This document shows, piece after piece, positions 40,439 through 49,802 of a stretch of 64,000 bases of DNA. The number at the start of each line of letters is the position of its first letter. Within the stretch, counting starts at the first letter, position 1. The notes beneath the pieces are model-generated. The model was given only the letters and a program-made list of their open reading frames with translations. It ran no database searches and had not been told where the DNA came from. The DNA is taken from contig JACKEP010000008.1 in NCBI GenBank assembly GCA_020632915.1, positions 164,398 to 228,397 of the forward strand. The letters are read 5' to 3'. Origin of the DNA: Alphaproteobacteria bacterium. Lineage in GTDB: Bacteria; Myxococcota_A; UBA796; GCA-2862545. The translations under genes and the position numbers were made by a program.

Positions 40439-41305
40439 ATGACCACCCGCACCGCGACCACGCCCCTGTCCGCTCGCCCGCTGGCCCAGGCCGCGCAGGC
40501 CACCTCGAGCAACCGCGCCGAGGAGGCCGTCCAGCTCCGGACGCCGACGCGGCTCCCCGACGTCCCCGTCGAGGCGCCCAACCGTGCCCCCGAAGCCCGC
40601 CCGTTCAGCCCTGCCGAGCGCGAGGCGCTGATCATCAACAGCTACGACCTGGTCAAGCAGATCGCCCGCAAGATCCGCAGCCGCCTCCCCCGCGGCGTCG
40701 ATGTCGACGACCTCATCGGCTACGGCGTCGTCGGGCTCATCGAGGCGATCGACCGCTACGACGCCAGCCGCTCGGTGCCCTTCGAGGCCTTCGCCCGCCC
40801 CCGCATCCAGGGCGCCATCCTCGACGCGCTGCGCGCCATCGACTGGGTCCCCCGCAGCGTCCGCCGCAAGGCCGAGCTGCTCGACGCCGCCAACGAGGAC
40901 CTCAAGGAGAACCTCGGCCGCCTGCCGAGCCGCGAGGAGCTCGCCCACGCCGTCGGCATCCCGGTCGACAAGCTCGACCGCATGGAGCGCGGCGCCCGCA
41001 TCCGCTCGATCGCCTCCCTGGACGCCCCGCTGTCGGGCGAGGGCGACGCCACGCTCGGCTCGGTGATCGCCAACGACGACGACATGCTCGGGGACTGGGA
41101 GCGCATGGAGCTCACGGACGAGGTCGTCGACTCGATCGACCGCCTGCCCGAGCGCGAGCGCGTCGCCGTCCAGATGTACTACCTCGAGGAGCGCTCGCTC
41201 AAGGACATCGGGCTGCAGCTCGGCGTGTCCGAGTCGCGCGCCTGCCAGCTCCGGCGCCAGGGCGTCGAGCGCCTCCGCTTCAAGGTTCGTCACCACCTCG
41301 ACTAG
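40439..41305 (+). CDS. FliA/WhiG-class (sigma-28) RNA polymerase sigma factor
   Basis: 288 residues from ATG 40439, 6 bases behind CGGAGG. About 50 unconserved residues precede region 2 (LVKQIARKIRSRLPRGVDVDDLIGYGVVGL, read as two adjacent motifs), which contains the group 3 signature FEAFARPRIQGAILDALR. Region 3 (LGRLPSREELAHAVGI) and region 4 (LPERERVAVQMYYLEERSL, then GVSESRACQLRRQG) follow. No flagellar, chemotaxis or anti-sigma gene is nearby, so it may serve development or stress rather than motility. The upstream -24/-12 element suggests a sigma-54 to sigma-28 cascade. Confidence 0.94.
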   Translation: MTTRTATTPLSARPLAQAAQATSSNRAEEAVQLRTPTRLPDVPVEAPNRAPEARPFSPAEREALIINSYDLVKQIARKIRSRLPRGVDVDDLIGYGVVGLIEAIDRYDASRSVPFEAFARPRIQGAILDALRAIDWVPRSVRRKAELLDAANEDLKENLGRLPSREELAHAVGIPVDKLDRMERGARIRSIASLDAPLSGEGDATLGSVIANDDDMLGDWERMELTDEVVDSIDRLPERERVAVQMYYLEERSLKDIGLQLGVSESRACQLRRQGVERLRFKVRHHLD

Positions 41306-41342
41306 GACGTTCCGTCCCCAGCGGACGTCCAGTTCCCCAGCG

Positions 41343-41386
41343 ACGGCCCTCGCGCAGCCTTGCCCCCCTAGGCGCGCCAGGGCCGT
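41343..41386 (+). terminator. Long hairpin after the sigma-factor gene
   Basis: ACGGCCCT (41343-41350) pairs with AGGGCCGT (41379-41386); inside, CGCGC pairs with GCGCG across a 2-base bulge. The T/C-rich run TTGCCTCTTTCTC follows, making this the most classical terminator in the window. Confidence 0.55.
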
Positions 41387-41518
41387 TGCCTCTTTCTCGG
41401 GCGCGGACGGCAGGCGCGGCGCCGACGCCCGGCGGCGGTCCGGAGAACGACGAACGCGGGACGACCTGCCCCGTCGGGCCGGCCGCCCCGCGCTACGGGA
41501 CGTCGATCGCTGCGGCGA

Positions 41519-43828
41519 TCAGAGCGTGCGGAGGTAGGCCTCGAGGTCGGCCAGGTCGTGGTCCGACAGGTCGGCGGTGTTGCCCATCGACCCGTCGCGG
41601 GACTGCTCGAGCACGTCGCGCAGCGTCTTGGCGCTGCCGTCGTGGAAGTAGGGCGCCGAGCCACCGATGCCGCGCAGCGTGGGCGTGTTCGTGGCGAAGT
41701 CGAAGGCGGCGACGGTCCAGTTGCGACCGTCGGTGTAGGCGGCGCCGGCGTGGCACGTGGCGCAGCCGACGGCCGGGCTGTGGAACAGGGCCGCGCCGCG
41801 CTCCACGGCGTCCATCGCCGCGTCGGTGTGGGGCTGCGGGCGCACGACCTCGGGGGTGTGGTCGACCCACAACGCCACGGCGGCGGCCTGCGAGGCGCTG
41901 ACGCCCGTGCCGCCCATCCGGTCGGTGTTGGTGGCGTGCACCTCGTCGAGCACCGTGGCCACCTGGCCCGTCCAGGTGATCGGCAGCGTGTCGGACACGC
42001 GGCCCGCGAGGTTCATCGTCTGCTTGGGGAACTGCTCGAACTGCCACGTGAAGCCGTCGTTGCGGCCGTCGACGTGGCACGTCTCGCAGCTCACGCCCGA
42101 ATCGGGGGCCGCCATGGTGGCATCGTCGGACGTGAAGAACAGGCGACGGCCCTCCTGCAGCGTGGCCGACAGGCTCGACGCCGGCTCGCTCCAGCGCGCC
42201 GTGACGACCTCGTCGATCGGCAGCGGCAGGAACCCGAGCTCGAACGTCTCCTGCAGCACCTGCGGCTGCAGCTCGGCGACGCCGCGCTCCAGGAAGTTGT
42301 AGACGAGCAGGCTGTTGTTGCCGACCGGCAGCAGGGCCGACGTGCCGACCGGCATCGAGAAGGCCACGCGGTCGCGCGTCTGGAACGTGCGCGCGAGCTC
42401 GGGCGTGTCGCCGCCCGACGTGCGCACGGCCATCATCGCGCCCTGGCCGGGGAAGCTCACCCACGCCAGGCCGGGATCGGCGGGGTCGGTGCTGAACGCG
42501 ATGTCGGACGGGTAGCTGCGCACGAGCTTCGTGCTGACGAACACCGTCATCGAGCCGTCGGGGTTGGTGGCCGGGTCGGTGTTGGGGTCGATCGCCGGAT
42601 CGATGACGCCGGGCGGGAACTCGGCCTGCGTGATGGCGCCGAGGGTGACCGCGAAGCCGAACAGGCCGTTGTCCTCCTCGCCGAGGTCGGCAATGCGCAC
42701 GATCGCGGGCGTGAAGCGACCGGGCACGCCGGGCGACCGGGCCACCTCGCTCGGATCGAGCGACTCGCCGTAGGGCGTGGAGCGCCCGCCCTGCTGGCGG
42801 GTGTCGGACATCTGCGGGCACAGCACCTCGTCGCCGTCGGCGCCGCCACCGGGGGTGACGGTGCCGTTGGGTCCGGTGGTGAGGGTGCCGTCGACGTCCT
42901 GCGTCGGATCGTCCGCGGCGTCGGCGGGCATGCCCGTGTCCTGCGCCTCGCGATCGCGGATGAGCGGCTCGTCGGGGCTGTCGAACAGCATCGTGTCGGC
43001 GTAGAGCGTGGGCACCCACAGGTCGCCGTCGGGCGAGAAGGCGGGGCTGCCGCTGATGCGCATCGCCAGGGTGCGGTCGGGGCAGTCGGCGTGGGTGAAC
43101 CGCGACTTGACCGGCAAGTCCGCCGTGCGGACGTCGCCCAGCACCACCTGGATCTCGGTGACCTTCGTGTCGCGCGCGGGCGCCACGAACAGGCGCTCGG
43201 GTCGATCCGAGCGCGCGGGGGCGGCCGCGAGCCACTTGGGCTCGCCGGGCACGGCCCAGCGGCCGACGACCTCGAGGGTCTCGGCGTCGAGGGCGATGAC
43301 GGCGTCCTCCTGGGACAGGGCGACGTACAGGCGCTTGGCCTCGAACGAGACGACGACGTCGTAGGGCTCGGCGCCGAGGTCGACGCGGTCCTTCTCGACC
43401 ATCGCGCCCTGGGCGTCGAGGCCGACGCGGACGAGCTGGCCGGCGTCGCGCAGCGTGACCCACACGTCGTCGCCGACGGTGACCATGCGGGCGGGCTCGC
43501 CGCCGAGCGCCAGGCTGGTGACGGCGTTCGTGCGGCGGTCGATGCGGACGAGCGACGCGTTGTCGACGTCGGGCGCGTAGACGTAGAACGTGTTGGCCGA
43601 CGTGACGATGGCGCCGGAGGGGGCGCGCAGGCCGCTGATCGGGATCGCGGCGCGCAGGCCGGGCGTGGGCCAGATGCCGACGGGCACCTCGCCACGGTCG
43701 CCGGGATCGACGCCGGGGTCGGTGACGGGGCTGGTGGGATCGCCGTCACCGTGGCCGGTGGAGACGGATCCGGGCGTGGAGGTGCCGCAGGCAGCGAGCA
43801 CCACGACGAGCGGGACGGACAGACGCAT
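41519..43828 (-). CDS. Lipoprotein with propeller and MauG-like diheme cytochrome domain
   Basis: 769 residues from ATG 43828. Lipobox VVLAACG (Cys14). A YVTN-type beta-propeller spans about 70-500 (FYVYAPDVDNASLVRIDR, AVIALDAETLEVVGRW). The C-terminal part is a diheme cytochrome with CETCH and CATCH motifs, plus TPTLRGIGGSAPYFHDG, the signature of the MauG/CcpA peroxidase family. It would sit in the envelope and take part in electron transfer, peroxide reduction or cofactor oxidation. TACACT about 35 bases upstream of the start (minus strand) is a -10 candidate. Confidence 0.88.
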   Translation of the reverse strand: MRLSVPLVVVLAACGTSTPGSVSTGHGDGDPTSPVTDPGVDPGDRGEVPVGIWPTPGLRAAIPISGLRAPSGAIVTSANTFYVYAPDVDNASLVRIDRRTNAVTSLALGGEPARMVTVGDDVWVTLRDAGQLVRVGLDAQGAMVEKDRVDLGAEPYDVVVSFEAKRLYVALSQEDAVIALDAETLEVVGRWAVPGEPKWLAAAPARSDRPERLFVAPARDTKVTEIQVVLGDVRTADLPVKSRFTHADCPDRTLAMRISGSPAFSPDGDLWVPTLYADTMLFDSPDEPLIRDREAQDTGMPADAADDPTQDVDGTLTTGPNGTVTPGGGADGDEVLCPQMSDTRQQGGRSTPYGESLDPSEVARSPGVPGRFTPAIVRIADLGEEDNGLFGFAVTLGAITQAEFPPGVIDPAIDPNTDPATNPDGSMTVFVSTKLVRSYPSDIAFSTDPADPGLAWVSFPGQGAMMAVRTSGGDTPELARTFQTRDRVAFSMPVGTSALLPVGNNSLLVYNFLERGVAELQPQVLQETFELGFLPLPIDEVVTARWSEPASSLSATLQEGRRLFFTSDDATMAAPDSGVSCETCHVDGRNDGFTWQFEQFPKQTMNLAGRVSDTLPITWTGQVATVLDEVHATNTDRMGGTGVSASQAAAVALWVDHTPEVVRPQPHTDAAMDAVERGAALFHSPAVGCATCHAGAAYTDGRNWTVAAFDFATNTPTLRGIGGSAPYFHDGSAKTLRDVLEQSRDGSMGNTADLSDHDLADLEAYLRTL

Positions 43829-43877
43829 GGAAGACCCCCGGGACGCTTCACCCACACGCCTAGTGTATCGGACGTCG

Positions 43878-43906
43878 AGGCCGATCCGGGGATCGATCTT
43901 CGGCCT
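43878..43906 (-). terminator. Hairpin overlapping the stop codon of the hydrolase gene
   Basis: AGGCCGA (43878-43884) pairs with TCGGCCT (43900-43906), and the loop holds a second small palindrome (CGATCC/GGATCG). The right arm includes two bases of the minus-strand TAG. Confidence 0.45.
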
Positions 43907-44978
43907 AGCGGTGACGCTCGAACCAGCGGAGCACCTCGGGGGCGATGTCGCTGCGGAAGGCGTGCCCGCCCCACGTGGCGGCGAGCTCGTCGCGGACGTC
44001 GCGGGCGACGGGTCGCAGCTCGGGGGTGGCGCGCACCAGCACGCGCTCCCAGGCGTCGCGCTCCTTGCCGGCATCGCGCTCGCGGGCGTCGTCTTCGCCC
44101 TCCTCGCGGGCGCGTGGGTCCTCGGTCAGGAAGCCCTGCGCGTCGACGACGCCGGCCTGCTGCCACGCCGTGAGCAGCCGCCGACCCGCGGCCGCGCTCA
44201 CGCCGTGGACGCGCTCCAGGCGTCCCACGGTGACCGGCTGCGGCTCCAACGACACCACCTGCTGCTCGACGCCGTAGTGGCGGGCCTCCATCGCGGCGAC
44301 CTCCACGCGGTCGACGTCGACCGTGGCGTCGCGGGGGCTGTAGACGTGCAGCAGCGGGGGCACGGCGCTGCCCAGCTTGTAGACGTGCGGCATGCCCGGG
44401 CTGTGGGACACCACGATCCCCTGCCAGTGCAGCGCGGTGCCTGCGAGCACCACGAAGCCGCCGCCGTTGGACATGCCCACGCCGTAGGTGGGTCCTGCCG
44501 TCAGGGTGCCCTCGGCCCGCAGGCGGGACAGGGCGGTGCCGAGCCAGGCGACGTCGGCGTTGTCGGGCCAGCCCGGCGCCCACTTGCGGGCGGTGCGGTC
44601 GGGGCTGTCCGGCGCCACGACCGTGTAGCCGGCGTCGAGCAGCTCGGCGGTGAAGCGGCTCGTCTCCGGGCGGTCGAACCACGCCGCGCCGTCGCCGCCC
44701 GCGCCGTGGAGCACCACGATGGTGCCGCGCGATGGGGCCGACGGCTGCTGGACCAGGACGTGCACGCCGTCGACCACCACGTCGAGCCGGCCGGGGAGCA
44801 CCGCAGGTGTCGGCGCCGGCGCGGTGGCGGGCGGCGTGACCTCGGGCGGTGCCGGCGCGGGGGCACGCTCGGCGACGGTTGGGGCGACGTCGTCGAGCGG
44901 CTCGGGCATCGCGGGCAGGCTGATCCAGGCGAGGACCACGCCGAGCAGCGAGCAGAGGGGCAGCAGGATCAGGCGCAC
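43905..44978 (-). CDS. Exported alpha/beta hydrolase
   Basis: 357 residues from GTG 44978. The N-terminus (LILLPLCSLLGVVLAWISL) is a signal anchor, followed by a Pro/Ala-rich linker (APAPAPPEVTPPATAPAPTP). The hydrolase core has the oxyanion loop VVLHGAGGDGAAWF, nucleophile motif GMSNGGG (Ser) and a His near the C-terminus (HAFRSDIAPEVLRWF). An esterase or PHB depolymerase-like activity in the periplasm is plausible; substrate unknown. An insertion rich in Arg/Glu/Asp (REEGEDDARERDAGKERD) precedes the last helix. Confidence 0.85.
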   Translation of the reverse strand: MRLILLPLCSLLGVVLAWISLPAMPEPLDDVAPTVAERAPAPAPPEVTPPATAPAPTPAVLPGRLDVVVDGVHVLVQQPSAPSRGTIVVLHGAGGDGAAWFDRPETSRFTAELLDAGYTVVAPDSPDRTARKWAPGWPDNADVAWLGTALSRLRAEGTLTAGPTYGVGMSNGGGFVVLAGTALHWQGIVVSHSPGMPHVYKLGSAVPPLLHVYSPRDATVDVDRVEVAAMEARHYGVEQQVVSLEPQPVTVGRLERVHGVSAAAGRRLLTAWQQAGVVDAQGFLTEDPRAREEGEDDARERDAGKERDAWERVLVRATPELRPVARDVRDELAATWGGHAFRSDIAPEVLRWFERHR

Positions 44979-45099
44979 GCAGGCGTCTCCGGGGCGTCGT
45001 CGTCCCCCCTGTAGACGCTCGAAGGGGTCCGGCGCTTCGTCCGGCGGCGTCACGATGCGTCGTCGGACGTGGTAGCCGTGGTAGCTCGTCCAGCCCGAG

Positions 45100-47994
45100 G
45101 TGTGCCCGTTGAGCCTGCGCGCGACCCCCGTGACGGCCCGCATCGCCGCCGTGCTCGCCCCGATCGTGGTGGGTGCGGGCTGGGCGATCGGCGGCGGCGC
45201 GCTCGACGAGGGTGCGGCCGAGGTCGTGGCCGACAACCCCACGCTCCAGCGCATCGACGCGGAGGTGGCGCGCGAGCCCGAGGTCGTGGTGCTCGGCAAC
45301 AGCCAGGCCTACGGCGCCATCGCGCCCGAGGTCCTGACCCGGGGTCTGGAGCTCGATGGGGGCGTGGCCCGTCTCACGTTCGGCGCCGCGCTGCCGGACC
45401 TGCTCACCCGGATGCTGTCGGTGCTCGTCTTCGACCGCGGGCACCAGCCGCGCGTGGTGCTGGTGCCGATGGCCTACGACCAGCTCGTGAGCACGCGGGG
45501 GCCCAACGACGCCCAGGCCGCGGTGTTCGCGTCGGTGCTCCAGGTGGCGGTGCCCGGGCTCGATGCGGTGGGCGCGGGGCCGCGGTGGTTCGTCGCCGCG
45601 CGCACGACGTGGCTGCAGCGCAAGGACGCCGCCCTCGACGCGGTCACGCGCGCCTCGGCCACCCTGTCCGGCACCGACGACCCGGCGGCCCGCCTCGCCG
45701 AGGCCCGGCTCGCGGTGATCGGCGACGCGGGGCTCGGCAACCAGGCGCGGGTGGCCCGCATGATCCCCGTGGTCGAGGATCGGGCCGCGCCCGAGGCGCC
45801 GGGGGCCGTGGGGCTCGACCAGACCGTGCTGCCCGCCCTGCTCGACCTCGCCGCCGACCACGGCGCCCACGTGGTGGTGATCGGCCTGCCCCAGCGCCGC
45901 GCCGCGCTGCAGGCGTCCGCCACCGAGGTGCGGGCCCTGTCGCGCTTCCTCGACGCACGCGGCGGCGCCTTCGTCGACCTGTCCACGCTGGAGGTGGGCG
46001 ACGACGAGTGGCTCGACGACGCCCACCTCGGCCCGACGGCTGCGGGGCGCCTGTCGGCGGCACTGGTCGAGGCGCTGACGGCGATGGACGCGCTGGGCGC
46101 GGGGCCGCTGCGCCCGCTGCCGTCCGCGGCGCGGTACGATCGCGTGCGTCGCACCGGCACGATGCCGTCCGTGGCGGTGACCGGCCCGGTGGTGGCGGGC
46201 GACGGGTGCGCGCTCACGGTGCCCGTCGATCTGCCTGAGGCGCTGTCCGACACGCGGCTGCGGGAGCTGGGCCTCGGCTTCGCGAGCCCGCTCACGCTGG
46301 CGGTGGACGGCGTGGCCCTCGAACCCCAGACCCTGCCGGCGGTGGCCACCCCCTGCGCCGGCAGCTTCGCGGTGCTCGGCGGGTCGGTGGTGGTGCAGGC
46401 GCCGCGTGCCGGGGTCACCGCAGCGTCGCTCACGGTGGGGCTCACCGACGCGGTCACCTGGCCGGCGCGCGCGATGCCCCGGGAGCCGCGCGACGCCTCG
46501 GTGGTGTGGGTGGCGCCAGGGACGGCGCTGGTGTGGGAGGTGGACGACGGCACCACGCTGGCGCCGTCCACCCAGCTGACGCTGGCGGCGAGCGCGGTGG
46601 TGCCGGGGGCGTCGGCGCCGTCGTTCGCCGTGGACGGACAGCAGGTGGCGCTGCGTCAGGAGGGCCACCTGTGGCGCGCCGACACCGACGTGGACGGCGC
46701 GGCGGGGCCGCGCGCGGTCACCCTCGCGTCGCCGCCGGACGGCCCGTGGCTCGCCGTGCGCTGGCTCGCCGCCGAACGACAGGGCGAGCGGGTCACGTGG
46801 GTCGGGCGTCCGGGTGATGTGCCGGACCACCTCGCCCTCGCCGGGCACAAGCAAGGCCGCGTCGAGCTGGTCGCACCGACGGAGGCGCCGCTCGACGTCG
46901 GTCCGACCCGCACGGCGGTCGACGGTGCCGTGGCGTTCGACCTGCCTCCCGCGCTGGCGGTGCTCACCGGTCGGGCGCTCGGTCGGGCGCTGCGGGATCC
47001 GCGCTTCGCCGCGTGCACGCCGCTGGTGCTCGCGGCGGCGGACGGGTCGCAGGTGGCGCTCGACAAGGCGTGGACGCCGCAGCAGCCGTCGGTGGCCGTG
47101 CCATCCGCGGGGCCCTGGCAGCTGCAGCGGGTGGCGTCGCGGTCGTGCCGCACCAACGCCTGGGTCTACCCGGGCGACACGCTCCGCTTCCAGCCACCGC
47201 TGCCCGACGCCCTGCACGCGCCGGCCGACGGGGTGCTGGTGCACGCCAGCGTGCTCGGGGACGCGCCGGCCGACCTGCGGGTGCGCCTGCTCGTGGGCGC
47301 CGACGCCGTCCTCGACACCACGGTGACGCTGGTTCCCGGCCAGGACGAGGTGGTGCTCGACGCCGATCGGGCCGTCCCGCCCTGGCCGCGCCGGGTGGCC
47401 CTGGAGCTGGGCACCGACGACGACGCACCGTACGTGCTGGTGCGGGACGCGGCGCTGCGGCCGGGCGACGCCGCGGTGGACGCCCTCGAGCCCGAGGACG
47501 CTCGCCTCGCCAGCCTCGACGCGGTGCTGGCCACCGGCGCCCTGGGCGACGTGGTCGAGGCCCACCAGGGCGACGTGGCGCCCGAGGTGGCCGTGGTCGC
47601 CGACGATCCGTCGGCGCTGGTCATCACGCCGCGCGCCGCCGTGGCCCACGCCGTGTGCCTGCCCCGCGTCGCCACGGCCTCCTCGATCACGGCCACCGCG
47701 CGCGTGCGCGTCGACGACGTCCCAGCGGACGCTGCCGCCGTGCGCCTCGAAGCCCGCTGGTTCGACGGGGACGGCCAGCCGGTGCGCACCGCCGACGGCG
47801 GCCTCGACCTGGGGCTCGACGGCACCGTGGTGCCGGACGCCTGGCAGACGCTCACCGTGTCGGGCACCCGACCCGGTGCAGCCGCCGTGCAGGCCTGCGT
47901 GCGCCTGCCGCGCGGCCGTGGCGTGCTCTCGCTCGCCTCCTTCGACCTGACCCCCGGCGTGGCCGGGGATGCCCGCCGCCCGGAGCCCCGATGA
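45100..47994 (+). CDS. Large exported SGNH-like protein with beta-rich C-terminus
   Basis: 964 residues if translated from GTG 45100; TTG 45109 lies 8 bases behind GAGG and is an equally good start. A signal-anchor (ARIAAVLAPIVVGAGWAIGG) precedes an SGNH/GDSL-type domain: VVVLGNSQAYGAIAPE supplies the Ser, and DDAHLGPTAAGRL supplies the D-x-x-H of the C-terminal block, as in AlgX/DltD-like enzymes of exopolysaccharide acetylation. From about residue 350 on it is long and beta-rich (possible carbohydrate-binding modules). It overlaps rlmJ by 4 bases. Function is inferred only from motifs. Confidence 0.75.
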   Translation: MCPLSLRATPVTARIAAVLAPIVVGAGWAIGGGALDEGAAEVVADNPTLQRIDAEVAREPEVVVLGNSQAYGAIAPEVLTRGLELDGGVARLTFGAALPDLLTRMLSVLVFDRGHQPRVVLVPMAYDQLVSTRGPNDAQAAVFASVLQVAVPGLDAVGAGPRWFVAARTTWLQRKDAALDAVTRASATLSGTDDPAARLAEARLAVIGDAGLGNQARVARMIPVVEDRAAPEAPGAVGLDQTVLPALLDLAADHGAHVVVIGLPQRRAALQASATEVRALSRFLDARGGAFVDLSTLEVGDDEWLDDAHLGPTAAGRLSAALVEALTAMDALGAGPLRPLPSAARYDRVRRTGTMPSVAVTGPVVAGDGCALTVPVDLPEALSDTRLRELGLGFASPLTLAVDGVALEPQTLPAVATPCAGSFAVLGGSVVVQAPRAGVTAASLTVGLTDAVTWPARAMPREPRDASVVWVAPGTALVWEVDDGTTLAPSTQLTLAASAVVPGASAPSFAVDGQQVALRQEGHLWRADTDVDGAAGPRAVTLASPPDGPWLAVRWLAAERQGERVTWVGRPGDVPDHLALAGHKQGRVELVAPTEAPLDVGPTRTAVDGAVAFDLPPALAVLTGRALGRALRDPRFAACTPLVLAAADGSQVALDKAWTPQQPSVAVPSAGPWQLQRVASRSCRTNAWVYPGDTLRFQPPLPDALHAPADGVLVHASVLGDAPADLRVRLLVGADAVLDTTVTLVPGQDEVVLDADRAVPPWPRRVALELGTDDDAPYVLVRDAALRPGDAAVDALEPEDARLASLDAVLATGALGDVVEAHQGDVAPEVAVVADDPSALVITPRAAVAHAVCLPRVATASSITATARVRVDDVPADAAAVRLEARWFDGDGQPVRTADGGLDLGLDGTVVPDAWQTLTVSGTRPGAAAVQACVRLPRGRGVLSLASFDLTPGVAGDARRPEPR

Positions 47995-48848
47995 CCGACG
48001 CCGCCGAGCCCGCCGCCTCCGACTACGACCACCGGTTCCACGCGGCCAACCACGCCGACGTGTGGAAGCACACCTGCCTGCTCGCCCTGCTCGCCAGCGT
48101 GCGCCGCGCCCAGGTGGCCGTGGTCGACACGCACGGTGGCCACGGCGGCTACCGGCTGCCCGCCCAGGGCGAGTGGAACGCGGGCCTCGGACGGCTGCTC
48201 GACGCCGTGCCACCCGGCGCGTCGACCGCCTCGGGGGCCGTCGACCGCTACCTCGGCCGGGTGCGTCGCCTCGCGCCGGACCTGCCCCGGTCCTACCCGG
48301 GCTCGCCGCGGCTGACGCTCGACGCGCTGTCACGCACCAGCCGGCTGCGGGTGCACGAGATCGAGCCCCAGGCGCTGTCGGCGCTGCGGGCGGCGCTCGC
48401 CGGCGACGGTCGGGCGCAGGTGGTGGGGGGCGACGGCCTCGCCGCGCTCGACGCCCTGCCCACGGCCGACGAGGTGGTCGTCGTCATCGACCCGCCGTTC
48501 GTCGCCAAGGCCGAGTGGGACACCGTCGCCGACGCCGTCGTCCGCTGCGTGCGCGCCCACCCGCACGCGCGCGTGTTCCTCTGGTACCCGGTCAAGCGCT
48601 GGTCGCGGCCCCGGGCGCTCCAGGCGCGCCTGAGCGCGGCGGGCGTGCCCTGGGTGGCGCTCGACCTGGTCGTCACGCCGATGGAGGTGGAGCGCAGTAG
48701 CCTGGGCGGCTCGGGGGTGCTGCTGGTGAACGCGCCGTCCACGGCCGTGGCCGAGATGACCACGGCCGGCGCGGTGCTCGGCCCCCTGCTGGCCACCCAC
48801 GACGGTCGCTGGTCGCTGGTGACGTCGGCCAACGGCGGCGCCCTCTGA
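47991..48848 (+). CDS. rlmJ: 23S rRNA (adenine2030-N6)-methyltransferase
   Basis: 285 residues. RlmJ signatures: YDHRFHAANHADVWKHTCLL at the start, VVDTHGGHGGY (SAM loop), RVHEIEPQALSAL, VVVVIDPPFVAK (catalytic DPPF) and FLWYPVKRW. It methylates A2030 of 23S rRNA. The ATG overlaps the previous stop (ATGA), yet the function is unrelated to the upstream envelope protein, so coupling is probably only expression economy. Convergent with the following lipoprotein gene, 3 bases apart. Confidence 0.93.
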   Translation: MTDAAEPAASDYDHRFHAANHADVWKHTCLLALLASVRRAQVAVVDTHGGHGGYRLPAQGEWNAGLGRLLDAVPPGASTASGAVDRYLGRVRRLAPDLPRSYPGSPRLTLDALSRTSRLRVHEIEPQALSALRAALAGDGRAQVVGGDGLAALDALPTADEVVVVIDPPFVAKAEWDTVADAVVRCVRAHPHARVFLWYPVKRWSRPRALQARLSAAGVPWVALDLVVTPMEVERSSLGGSGVLLVNAPSTAVAEMTTAGAVLGPLLATHDGRWSLVTSANGGAL

Positions 48849-48851
48849 CGC

Positions 48852-49760
48852 TCAGAACCCGCCGGCGTCGAGCACGAGCACGTTGGTGACCTGCTTGAGC
48901 GCGTCGTGGTCGGCCCAGCTCCACGCGACGGCGTTGGTGGCGTCGAAGGCGACGACGTGGGGGCCCGTGCCCCACGTGCCGTGACCGAGCCAGTTGGCCA
49001 CGACGACGACGTCGTCGTTGACGTGGTCGAAGCCGCTGAACCAGTCCAGGCCGAGGTCGGGGTGGTCGACGAGGCCACCCCACGCCTGCAGCTCGGTGCC
49101 GTCGGTGTCGAGGACGACGAGGCGGGCGTCGCCGCCGGTGGTGGCCCAGGTGTGACCCTCGGCGTCGCGCGTGGCGACGTAGCCCTTGCCGGCGAGCGGC
49201 ACCGACCACACCTCCGCACCGCTGGCGTCGAGCTCGCGCACGCGCTGCGGCTCGGTGGCGGTGAGCAGGACGTGGCCGTCGTCGAGCACCCGGACCAGTC
49301 GCAGGTCGGGGTTGTCGGTGACGGTGACCCGGCCCGTCTCGACGCCGTCGGCGTCGACGGTGATGAGCAGCGCGTCGGTGCCGTCCTGGGCGGCGAGCAG
49401 CACGCCGCCGCCGTCGAGGGGTCGGGCGGACTGCACGCCGGCGTAGCCGGTGACCTGCCAGGTCTGGGCGCCGTCGACGAGGCTGTGGCGCGTGGCGCCC
49501 GCGCCGTCGCTGACCAGCACCTCGTCGCCGACGATCGACAGGTCCCGCGCGAACGGCGGGATCGTCACCGTCCAGCCGTGGTCGCGGAGCTCGTCGTGCC
49601 GCACGAGCTTGTTGAGGAAGTTGTCGACCAGCAGCACGTCGAGCGCCGGCGGACCGTCGTAGGCCGTGGGCGTGTCGGCGTCGGTGTCGCTGTCGTCGAC
49701 GGCGTCGGTGGGGGCGGCCGTGCACGCGGCCAGCAGCAGCACGAGCGGGACGAGGCGCAC
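48852..49760 (-). CDS. Lipoprotein with propeller-like repeats (arylsulfotransferase-like)
   Basis: 302 residues from GTG 49760. Lipobox VLLLAACT (Cys13) followed by an Asp/Thr spacer (DDSDTDADTPT). The body carries repeated strands such as LVVLDTDGTELQAWGG and GFDHVNDDVVVVANWLGHG, resembling bacterial six-bladed propeller proteins of the ASST kind, but no catalytic His context can be claimed. Surface-exposed or periplasmic. It lies downstream of the Uma2 gene in the same direction. Confidence 0.75.
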   Translation of the reverse strand: MRLVPLVLLLAACTAAPTDAVDDSDTDADTPTAYDGPPALDVLLVDNFLNKLVRHDELRDHGWTVTIPPFARDLSIVGDEVLVSDGAGATRHSLVDGAQTWQVTGYAGVQSARPLDGGGVLLAAQDGTDALLITVDADGVETGRVTVTDNPDLRLVRVLDDGHVLLTATEPQRVRELDASGAEVWSVPLAGKGYVATRDAEGHTWATTGGDARLVVLDTDGTELQAWGGLVDHPDLGLDWFSGFDHVNDDVVVVANWLGHGTWGTGPHVVAFDATNAVAWSWADHDALKQVTNVLVLDAGGF

Positions 49761-49802
49761 GTCGCCTCCCAGGGCGGGGACTCGGGGACGGGAGGATAGC
49801 GC

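Noticed and set aside
42547..48333. Minus-strand open frame of more than 1900 codons
   Set aside because: It is Arg/Pro/Ala-rich, crosses several well-supported genes on both strands and has no family motifs; long antisense frames are expected at this GC content.
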